23,094 bases of DNA, taken from the NCBI GenBank assembly GCA_009801015.1, contig VHZZ01014765.1:26473-49566 (forward strand), written 5' to 3'. Of this stretch, positions 8,866 to 19,300 are shown piece after piece. The notes beneath the pieces are model-generated. The model made no database searches, was not told the DNA's origin, and saw nothing but the letters and a program-made list of their open reading frames with translations. The position numbers and the translations under genes were made by a program. The stretch comes from Silene noctiflora. Its lineage: Eukaryota > Streptophyta > Magnoliopsida > Caryophyllales > Caryophyllaceae. Position 1 is the stretch's first letter. Each line of letters opens with the position of its first letter.

Positions 8866-11800
8866 ATGGAAGGGGGAAGCGCGAATTCCGACGGAAATAG
8901 GGAGAGGAATTCAGCTTCTTCTAGAAGATACAGAGTTCCATTATCAGCCTCTAATTTTATACGTTCTCCAATTTCCGCGCTTCTAGAATATTCCGGTTTG
9001 TTAAGGCCGAGGTCCAGTAATTTTGAGTCTGAGCCATTGACGGCCGCCTCATCATTGTCCCCGCCGCAGTATACGCCGCAGGTTCAGGATTCTACGCCGG
9101 CGAATGACGGTGAGGTTTCTATTAGGATTATTGGATCGTCGGAAGGGGATTCGTCGAGTTTAGGGCAGAATTGTGGTGGTGGTGGGGGTGGGAGTGAGGG
9201 AACGGCGGTGGCAGCAGTGGGGCAGGAGGAGGTGAGTGGTGAGCGAGGAACGGGGGTGGCTGTGGCAGTGGGAGATGGAGTTTCGAGTTCTAGTGGTGAT
9301 GCTGAGGCTGCTGAGACTGGTGGGGCAGGTAATCGGGATTCTGCATATCAGAGATATGATATACAGCAGGCTGCTAGGTGGATTGAGCAGGTCCTGCCTT
9401 TCTCGTTGCTGTTGCTCGTCGTCTTTATCCGTCAACACTTGCAAGGTATGTCATCTTTTATACTGGTTTTGGTTGCTTACGTTTGTTGGAGATTGAAACT
9501 TTGTAATCTTTATGCTATTATGATGTTAATATGGTTTTGTTTCTGTCCTCTGTTGGTCTGTGCTGGAGTGATTTTTCAGATAACTTTCTCCAAAGTGAAG
9601 ATCTTTTTGTTAATTATATGTGAACTGTGGAAACTTTGGTTCAGGATAAAACTTTTTTATGAAAGTTTGATTTTTAATCCTAGTTTCTTCCTCTGCTCTA
9701 AGATCACAGTTGTAAGCTTGTAGGACATGGTTCTTTATTGCAAGACCTCGAGTTTGTGACTGTGCTATATTATGTTGAGTTCATTTTGTTTCGTTTGGAA
9801 ATGCACAGGCTTCTTTGTCACAATTTGGATTGCTGTTTTCATGTTCAAGTCAAATGACATCCTCCGTAAACAAACTGCTCTAAAGGTGCTCAAGTCTTTC
9901 TTCACTTTAATCTTCACACAGTAACAAATAAAAAGTCGAATTTAAGTGTCTTCATACTATGCGACTCAATGAAAACAGTCATTTGATAAATGATCTCTGT
10001 CATGCAGGATGAGAGGAAAGTACCTATATTGGTTGGCATTTCCATTTTGTTCACCCTTCATATTGCTGGGGTATACTGGTGGTACCGCAATGATGACCTT
10101 CTCTATCCACTGATCATGCTTCCTCCAAAAGATATACCTCCATTCTGGCATGCTGTTTTTATCATCATGGTCAATGGTGGGGATTTCTTTCTCTTTGTTT
10201 CTCTTAACATCTTCCTATGAGTAAACTGGACTTGCAGTGGCTACAGTGTGTTGTATGGCAATATAATTTGCCATTCATTGCGTGTGTTTCCTAGTGAAAC
10301 AACTATCTTGTGTTTTACTATTAATTGTTAGTCAAACTAGGTTGGGAGGTATCTCTTTCAAGGATAATATTGGTAGGATTATATCATGGATGGCTGGGGA
10401 TAATACCAGGCAAGCCGGCTGGGCTGATTAGAAATTAAATGTAGGTGTGAATAAGTGGCCTTGTTTTCTTTGTCAAGATGGAAGAATTTGTTGACGAGTT
10501 TGGCTCAACCACCTTTTTTCAGCGTCATAGGCATTTGGTAATAGGTACCAGTGTATCACCAGTTTAGTGTTTTTTTTTTTTTTGTTTTTTGTTTTTAATG
10601 TGATTGACCCGCCTCCTAACTATACTCACCTTAGTTCTTTTTGCTTTCTCTATCTCTTATTGTTTTGGTTTATGGTGTTATGGATTGGGCCACTATGTTG
10701 CAAATTTGTTTTGTACCTTGGTATATATTTATGGCCGCCGCATATAATGAGAAGACCGAGTTATTAGAATCAGTATCAGACGCTAAGATTGGAGTTTTGA
10801 TTTTGCTGATCAACTTATCAAAATGATAAGGTTATATAGTTTTTACAGTCCCTTCCCCAGATCCCTTCCTCATCCTGTGGTGATTTAGGTGCTCTATAAC
10901 ATATAAGCGGTGATGGCTGGGTAAAAGGAGTCAGATGTAAACATGCTTAGTTAGCTTACCCGTTTGTTACTGGTAACATCACAAAGTTTTTTCCTAATGA
11001 CCCATAATAAAAATTGTGTCGAAATTTAATAGATTGCTGCTCCCCAAGTTTGACTCCATTGGAAGTGGAACAAGTGGTATCAAACTATCAATGGTTCCTG
11101 TTGCTATAATCTATTTTTGGAGAATGCTTTTGAGATTCTTTTGAGAGTTGATAACTGTACTCTTTGGGACAAAATTATAAGAGTGCCTTGTAGCTTTTTG
11201 GCACATGCTTTAAGAGTAGAAAATGGTCTCTGTTAGGACAAAATTATTAGTGGTTGTTGGCTGAGTTATGGTAATGAGAACAGTCACATCCAAGTTCATT
11301 TATTTGTGTCACTCTGAAGATGTGGAGATCAAGGGTAAGAGAGGCAGTGGGAGTCAGAATGCTTGAAAATGGCCTTGATGTTCATTTTCTTGTTAGCCTA
11401 TGGAAGATGCTTTCGTGTGCTTGAAGTGTTTATAGATTTTGCTGCTGCCGCATTATTTTTGTTCTAGTGTTCTACTCATGTGCTTTTTAATTCGCTGCTG
11501 TGTTGTTTCTGAGACAAGAATGTTATAGACACCCTAGGATTACAGTAACACTTTCCATTGTCTGATTCCTATTATGTGATATGGAGGTGACATGACAAGT
11601 AATGATGCCACATGGATGGATACAAAACATCTTTGTTCAGACCAGGTTGTAGAATAGTGGTGCAACATCACATTGTTTTGTGACTCCTGCAGCCTGGGTT
11701 TAAGTTCTTATCAAGGCACTTTGAGGAAGTTAAATGACCCCTTCCCCGCCCCATATAGGGTGTACATGTTTTCATGCAAAAATATTTTTGTAGATTGTTT

Positions 11801-14800
11801 TTACGAAATTAGGGAAGAGTTTGTGTAATAGACTTTCATCTTCAGTAGGGCCAGAACTTACTGCAAATTGCCTAATTAAAACTCTCGATGCTTTTATATC
11901 ATGAATTCATGATGGAGCAGATTGTCGTTGCATCTTATAATAAATATTTCATTACGAGTCTAGAGTTCAGCCTCTTTGTGTTTGTAAAGTCTAAAGATCC
12001 ACTGCAGTACGTAAATAACTGCATAGTTTGCAGTTGGTTCATATACACCATCAATTTCCATTCAAGAGTCATTGATCAACGTCATAAAAAACACTCATCA
12101 AAATTTTGTAAAAGATGTCAAAAAAACAGCCTGTATTCCTTTCTTCTTACATAACCCACATAACAGCCACCATCCACCGGCCACCACCGACAAATTCTGG
12201 GTAGTCCAGATGCAACACTTTCTATGGGGAACATCGAAGCGTTGCATTAGCCCAAATGGGCTCATCCACCAGCTTTATGGCATTTTTAGTTTGAAATGCA
12301 CGGGCTAATTGTCCTCCCTTCTACCGCCTTATTGGTGTATCGGTTATGAGTTTGATATGAAATGTTTTACGTTTCACTATAGTTTTCCCGTGGCTTAAAA
12401 TTCAAACTTACAGATTGTGTTTAGAGAAAAGCAATGAGAAGCATCTCAGTGTTGAATTTTTTTGATACATGGTGTGTGACTGTGTGTACCCTCTTTGTTG
12501 GAAATACTTTCTCTTTTTTGCTTTGAAGGGGAAAAATATGCGCCGCTGCTTTATTTCTATTAATCTTTCCCCAATAGTCGTAATGGTAGAAAATTTTTGT
12601 TTGAATCTATAGCATATCCTCTCCTGACTCTTATATTACTGGTCTTATTTTGATGAATTAGATCACTGGCTTGTACAAAAGCAAAACTACGGAAAATTGG
12701 GAATTATTGTTTTCCGTTAAACTCGTGCTTAGTTTTCATGTAGATAAAGGCGGCATCTTCTTTTTTGTTTTTAAATTTTTTTTGATGTATTTCTTCTACA
12801 GAACTTCTTATATTGGTTATTCACAGTCCTGTTAGCAATTTAGACTGTTGTTAGTGTGACGCGGTTATTCACAGTCCTGTTAGCATGTTAGCAATTTAGT
12901 CTGTTGTTATAGTGTGACACATTTTTTATGATTAGCTCACGTAATTTGAGGGCGTTGTTCAGTTCTCAGTTTTTTCTCAGTTTTTTGAGATGTGATTTTG
13001 TTTCATTTGTTATCCTTGATTATTTAATTTTTCTTTTTTTATTATTTTACTACCTTTTCTCCTCTTCTACGCTTTAGTTCTCATTCTTGCTATTTCGAAT
13101 ATTCGGTAGTTTAAAGCATTTGGCTTTTATTTTTTTTTAAAAAAAAACGTAAGTCATTAGAACAGCTTTTAGTGAAATCATCTGTCTTTTTTGTGTTTGG
13201 AAAGTGAGTTGCTTATGGTTATGTCTCAGATACCTTGGTCCGTCAGGCAGCGATGGTCATCAAGTGCCTCTTACTTATGTATTACAAAAACAGCCGAGGA
13301 AGGAATTACCGTAGGCAGGTATGCCAGATAATATCATGATTTTCATTTTTTAACTCCGTGAAAGCTGTCTTATTTAGTCTTTTAACTCCTCTGCTTCCTT
13401 TGAAGGGGCAAATGCTGACTCTGGTGGAGTACCTATTGCTGCTGTATCGTGCATTGCTGCCGACCCCAGTTTGGTACAGGTTCTTCCTGAACAAAGAGTA
13501 TGGCAGTCTCTTTTCATCATTAATGACTGGATTGTATTTGACTTTTAAGCTCACATCGGTGGTTGAAAAGGTTCGTCTCTGGGTTATGTATATTCTAGAT
13601 CTTAAGCTGTTTCAAAGCTCTCTTGAAATTTGAATGTAACCCTGCTTCGATTCATATCAGGTTCAGTCATTTTTCGCTTCAATTAAGGCATTGTCACGCA
13701 AGGAGGTCCATTATGGGGCTCATGCCACTTCAGAGCAGGTACTGCAACTGTGAAAATTTTCCAATGGAGATTTTGTGAAAATTATACTACTGCATTAAAT
13801 TATGCATTCTTTTAAGATGCACCTTTTATCCCCTCCTTTCTGTGTACTGCCCCTTTTCTTCACCTACTCTGTTTCCTTTATCCTTTTGTTTCAACATTTC
13901 TCCTTGATTCTTTCTCTTCTTCATGTCAATTGATTCTCCAATTTTTTCCTCAGATTAGGGCGTTGTTGTTTTTGTTGCTTTTAATTCTTCAATGTTTCCT
14001 CGGCACTTATGTTCTTGGCACACCTTAATATGGTTGCGCTCTAGAATTCTGTGTACAGTGGATGAGTGTGCTTCTTATATGTTCATGTTCCGTCCCTCTC
14101 TCTTTCTCTCTACCTTACTTCACCCTCCAGCCCCCTTAATTGAATGAAAATATGAAATAACACAGTACAGAAAAGAAAAGCCAGCGAGTAATACAAAGTG
14201 GTCAAAGAGCTGTTTTATTTTTTGGAATGTGGCCATCAATAATTGATAACGTGGTTGTGTGCACAGGTTACTGCAGCAGGGGATATGTGTGCTATTTGTC
14301 AGGAGAAGATGCATTCTCCAATTTTGCTTCGTTGCAAGCACATTTTTTGCGAGGACTGTGTGTCAGAGTGGTAAGTGATTGTTGGTTACAGTTGAGGATT
14401 TGCTTTGGAACATTTTCTTGCTTCTGGGTTTTTGTTTTTACTTTTCATGAACATTATGGCTCATTTGAAAATGACTTCTCTACGTTTGTACTTTGTATTG
14501 ATCGGGTATGTCTAACCTTCTTGTACTGCCATGCGCAAGAGTCTTTGGGTGCATGGCTAAGTTGGTTTCTGTACTTGCTTGATAAAGATATAAACTGAAC
14601 GAGTTAAGCCCCGAGGATGTCTGATTGTCTAAGAGATAGAGAGTGAACTATGCGGGGTGGAGAAAAAGGATACTAACAATAGTAAGCCATAATACAGCAT
14701 CTTGACATGAAAGATAGAGATCTTAACCGTCAAATTGGGGGTCATGTGGGAAACGGAAAAGTTCACACAAACTTGTATCAAACAGTTTACATGACTATTA

Positions 14801-15051
14801 AATTCATAAAAATTCGGGTTGGTCTCTAAAAGGCTTGATAATTTCATGAGGAATACATGGAATTGTGTTGATCGCACATTTGAGGCAGTCTTAAACAAGA
14901 CTCTTAAAACCTTTCTATTTTTAACTAAATTGACCATTTTGGCAGGTTTGAGAGGGAAAGAACGTGCCCCCTGTGTCGAGCTTTGGTCAAGCCTGCAGAT
15001 TTAAAATCATTCGGTGATGGTTCGACAAGTCTGTTTTTTCAGCTATTCTAA
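8866..15051 (+). CDS. RNFT1-like: RNFT1/RNFT2-type transmembrane RING-HC E3 ubiquitin ligase (8 exons, 455 aa)
   Basis: Coding exons: 8866-9445, 9809-9885, 10008-10176, 13230-13318, 13406-13570, 13661-13738, 14267-14370 and 14946-15051. All introns are GT-AG and the phases fit. The first 160 residues are Ser/Gly-rich and probably disordered. Hydrophobic segments follow at about 177-188, 194-206, 224-245, 262-274 and within 305-345, indicating a multi-pass membrane protein. The C-terminal RING-HC spans 394-431: C394, C397, C409, H411, C414, C417, C428, C431 (CAIC...CKHIFCEDC...CPLC). All eight zinc ligands are present, so it should recruit E2 and ligate ubiquitin. Human RNFT1 is an ER-membrane ligase linked to ER-associated degradation; the same role and location in plants is inferred. 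The ATG is the first in frame after the leader intron acceptor. Intron 3 is unusually long (about 3 kb). It converges with gene B. Confidence 0.93.
10177..13229 (+). other. Large intron 3 of gene A (3,053 bp)
   Basis: The donor AATG|GTGGGG and acceptor TCTCAG|ATACC join in phase 1 to give [12 protein letters not shown], the continuous sequence expected for RNFT proteins. The intron is T-rich, with several T-runs, one short tandem duplication and a few chance ORFs. One, ending with [20 protein letters not shown] (about 10641-10826), looks protein-like but is not needed for the RNFT reading frame. No transposon ends were recognised inside, so the reason for its size is unclear. Confidence 0.8.
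12815..12920. repeat. Two-copy tandem duplication in intron 3 of gene A
   Basis: GGTTATTCACAGTCCTGTTA begins both copies (12815-12862 and 12863-12920) and both end in GTGTGACRC. The second copy is longer because TGTTAGCA is itself doubled. This is a recent local duplication with few mismatches. Confidence 0.9.
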
Positions 15052-16347
15052 GCAGAAGCGGAATGTGCTGTAGATGATTTGCGCAGCCAATTGTTAACTT
15101 CTGGAATTAAACCAAGACCTAACTGACAACATCTGTGTTCATATGTCTCTGTATCTTAAAACCGGCACTTGTATCTATAATCTAAGCTCTAGTTAGTAAG
15201 TTATTCAATAGTGATTTTATACAGTCAAAACTTTGTATACAACTGTACAATCTCCGGCAATGGAAATTTTCTTGAAGAGAAATTTGTGCAACTCGATCAT
15301 GCCCACTCAATTGTTCTATTTCACTCCATGCTTACTTGGTTGTTACTTCTTAGATCCGTGTTCAACATTGGCACTCGATCATTCACCAGTCATGCCACTC
15401 GATGGTTCTATTCTACTCTTTGGCTACTTGATTATTTTTTTATTTTGGTGCATGCTACTTGATTATTATTAAAGGGTGTGTTCAACGTAGACACGTCGTT
15501 TCAATCTAGAAATTAAACATAAATTATAAGTTGGTAAATTACACACTTTTGGAAGACTCGTGATTTCTACACCATCGTTACCACAAGTCACATAATGGTG
15601 TTTTTTTCGGCAGCAGTAAACTAAGACGATTACATGAGATACTCTTTAACATAATAGTGTTGTGCTATTAGACTATTAGAGTTCATAGACATTGATACGT
15701 GACAATGTATTAACCCGTAAACTCAATGAGGTGCTATCACAGCTTAGAAAATTGTCAACATTGAAAATACCTTGTAGGCTCGTAGCTCCCTTTAAAAGAA
15801 AGAAAAAAAAAACATGGTAGAACGGAGAACCCTATGGTTGCTAAGCATTAAAAAAAAAAAAAAAAAAAAAAAAGAAAAACGCCCGGAGTATTAGTTAGTC
15901 TTACAGAGTCCAAAAATCACGTGGATACAAATTATTACAGTGCTTTTACAATAACAAATGAGTGTTACACTGTTGTAGAATACAGATGATAAATAAACCA
16001 CCAAGACAACACAGTGCATCGCATACATTATTAATGCTTTTGCCCTTATTAATGTCATCTAGCTTAACAAAATAATTAACTCGAGGGTGACACTCAAAAC
16101 CCGGACTCAAAACCCATCAGTATAAAAAACTGCTACTGTGGCTCACTATACAGGAGTATCCACCCAAAAGAAGCCAAGACATGACATTACTTACATTATT
16201 GAACAAAGCTGGGACAACATTACAAACCATGTGCCCTAAAGAATAATCAAATTAAAGGGGAAAACAAAGAATAAAGGAATTTAAAAAAGAAAAAGATAAA
16301 AGTGCAACAACTATGATCAGAAAGAGGCATACAAGAGAAAGGAACAT
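15052..16347. other. Spacer between the convergent 3' ends of genes A and B
   Basis: It should contain the 3' untranslated region of gene A on the left and that of gene B (minus) on the right. No clear AATAAA-type signal decides either poly(A) site. The ORFs at 15211-15472 have no recognisable motifs. A 24-A run lies near the middle. Confidence 0.5.
15850..15873. repeat. Poly(A) tract, 24 A
   Basis: A continuous A-run between the two convergent genes, preceded by a shorter A-rich stretch near 15800-15812. It could be a mononucleotide microsatellite or the poly(A) tail of an old retroposed copy. I saw no coding remnant or target duplication to support the latter. Confidence 0.9.
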
Positions 16348-19300
16348 CTATGGTCTTGTTGGATTATCAGCCACGGAGATCGGAGGTTGTGTATTATGCG
16401 TATCTTCTATGTTTTCGTCTACCTCCACATTTTGTACAACGATTGGAACTTTAGAAGGTTCCGTCTTCTCAGGTGAACTGCTGGTTGTAAAAGATGTAGT
16501 AGGAGTAGGTTCCTCTTCGGGGTCTTCTCTTGTATGTTCTTTCGTCTCTGAAAGTATACTAAGAGAAGAGACATCTGCAAGGAAACATGGGGATATTGGT
16601 GAGGTTGGGTTGCTAAAGAGCACTTTGGCATCATCGATAGAGAAGGGGTAATCTTCTGTAACTTCTTCAGCACGCTCGTCCAAATATACGACATCCTGCA
16701 TTGTTAGCTGGTGATACTCAACAATTTCTCTGAGAAACCGATTTTCACGTGCATACATGGAGTTTTCATGAGCCAAACGAGCCTTCTCAGCCAAAAGAGT
16801 TTCCAACTGAAGTCGTATCTGAGAAAACACAGCATAATATCAGAAATCTTTGGTGAACGCGCATAAGTCATAACCTCCCACCCCCTTCCCCAGGAGAAAC
16901 AAACACGTGATGCTGATGTAACCATTGGACATTATTTTTAAGAAAGTTTCGACTTTTTGCCCTGAGATTCGAGCTAATTCAACATTGGCGGCCCTCGGTT
17001 TTATATATTCAACTATGGTGATCTGTAGTGTAATTTAACCAAAACTTCATCCAAAATGCACATACTTATAAGCATCATAAGTTCGGGTAAATTTCCATGA
17101 AATTCACCATAATAATTACGTAGTGTGGAAAATTACTCAAACCTCAGGGCACAAAATGGAATTACAGAGTGTATCTTCTGCATAAATAAGTTAATGAAGA
17201 AAAACCAAGAAAAACTCTATTTTGGAAAATGGATCTCTCCAAATCCTCTACTCTCCCTAAGGGTGTGTTTAGATTGAGGGATTTCGAGGGAAAAGAAAGG
17301 GAGAGAGAGTAGAGGATTTAAAATCCCTTGTTTGGATAGCAAATGAGGGTGGAGGGAAATAGAGGGGGAGAGATTTGGAGGGATTCAATTTCCCTCTTCC
17401 AAGCCTAATCAAAATCTCTCCACAATAGGTAAGATTTGAAGAGAAACTGTGTCCAAACAACCACACTCCATTCCCCCTCCCCTTCCCTTCTCTCCCTTTC
17501 CCTCCTTCCCCCTCCCCTCCCCTCTCTTTCCCTCCACTTTTGCTATCCAAAAGGCACAAAATGAGAAAAATTACACAAAACCAAGAAAAACTCTATTTTG
17601 GAAAATGGATCCCTCCAAATCTCTCCCCCTCCATTTCTCTCCACCCTTGTCTGCTATCTAAACAAGGGATTTTAAATCCTCTACTCTCCCTCCAATTCCC
17701 TCAATCCAAACACTCCCTAAATCTTTGCGCATCAAAATAGAGTTTTTCTTGGTTTTGTGTATTCTTCTGCACAAGTAAGTTGATGAAGTAGCAATTTGCA
17801 GAGTGTCTAAAGTTTTGTCAGATGAAAACCATCTATGTAAAAGAAGGAATACCAGATCATCGTCAGCAGGATTGTCGCCTTTATCTCGACTCTCCCTGAG
17901 CCTCTTATTTTCTTCTTCTAACTGTGAGCAACGTTCCTTTGCAAATGCCAGATCAGCTTTCACAGTTTTGAGCTCTCGAAGGAGAACTTTTGCCTTGGCA
18001 GCAGTTGCCATTGCAACCTGGCAACAACACAAAAGGAAAAAACCAAAACTCATTTCTCTGCCATCAGGATTTGACATAAGAGCTACTTGTACGAAGTAAA
18101 ACAAATCATGACGAGCTCCTGGCACACATCAAGGAACCCTCTTCAGCAAATAACTGAGCCCGAAGAGCAGTATATAGGAAACTTTTCTAAGAGACACTCT
18201 TGACAATGAATGTTCGAATCGATTGTTAGTGCTACAGTGGAATTACTCTCTTATTTTCCTGTGCCCTATATCTTAAATATAAACAACATTGTTGTCATTT
18301 TGCTATAGCTTCATATTTAGGTCAAGGTCAATGATATTTTAGCTTAGTTTCGAAAGGTACAGGCCCACAGAGGCACATGCCTCATAAATACGAGGTGCAC
18401 ATTATTTGCAAATGAGTTTTTAAACGGTTGATAATACGTTATGCCAAAAATAAACCTCTTTTGCGCTTTTCAGAGAGTAACAACTTGAGGAGCAAAAACC
18501 TTGGTATAGAGTGAATAGAAGGGCAACATAAAAGAACAGAAGTAGAAGGGATGCATGTAGCACTTTGATTGTTGCCCCTCAAAGGCCTTGTTGACAGACC
18601 TTGTTAGACTGATCAGACCCACATATGACACAACCCGACTCGACCAGTTCCATACCTGACAAAAATAAATTGAATACAGCCCAAACCAAAATTGATCTGA
18701 CCTGGACTTCACTGCTCGAATAACCTCTGAAATGACTTGATAATAACACACCCGAAACATACCTAAATCCGAAATGACCCGACCCCAACCCTTACTCAAG
18801 GTCTAGAACGAGCTCAAACTATTCTTTCATTAGTGTGCCATGTCGTTAGACACACTACTCAAAACAAAGATTTAGCTGCAACGGCACAATCTATAGTGAA
18901 ACACAATACATGTTTTGCCACCTTACATCGCGAGAAGCTTTGAGCTGTGTTTCTTGGTTGGCAAGAGCACTTGTTTGAACGGGCTGAAACACAGGCCGCT
19001 GCCATGAAGTATTCTGCAAAACCGTTGCTTGATCCTGGGAATCTGAATTGCCACCTCCTCTTCTTCTAATTTGGAGTCTACGGGTTTCTTGAATGATGTC
19101 TGCGGTCTTATTACGGGTTTCTTGGATGATATCTGCAGTCTTGTGCTCTACAATCATACGACCTTCCTGAGAAGTTGATACATAAACATGAAAGACAGCG
19201 TGAGGAGAGCGGTGATTACTCATTTCCTTTTCATATAATACCACTTGATTTACAACATTACCCTAGTGCCAAAAGGGCTCACGCGAATGACATTAGGGGG

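Noticed and set aside
9160..9444. 94-codon ORF antisense to exon 1 of gene A
   Set aside because: It is the mirror of a Gly/Ser/Val-rich coding exon; its Thr/Ser/Leu-rich composition follows from that and it has no motif.
10641..10826. Protein-like ORF in intron 3 of gene A, considered as a coding exon
   Set aside because: Including it would break the continuous [12 protein letters not shown] junction expected in RNFT proteins. Kept only as part of an intron observation.
11888..12308. Overlapping ORFs in intron 3 of gene A considered as a nested gene
   Set aside because: Short frames with unrelated compositions, no conserved motif, and none continue through plausible splice sites.
14629..14937. 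102-codon minus-strand ORF in intron 7 of gene A
   Set aside because: No recognisable domain, no promoter or splice context, and it lies wholly within an intron of a well-supported gene.
15850..15873. A24 run as evidence of a processed pseudogene or SINE
   Set aside because: No upstream coding remnant, polymerase III boxes or target duplication were seen; a simple A-tract is enough.
17269..17559. 96-codon Gly/Glu/Lys-rich minus-strand ORF in intron 5 of gene B
   Set aside because: It is a translation of the MITE's purine/pyrimidine-biased centre, not a gene.
16348..18017. Gene B coiled coil considered as a bZIP DNA-binding domain
   Set aside because: No basic region with the N-x7-R/K signature precedes the heptads, and the repeats do not form a regular leucine zipper.
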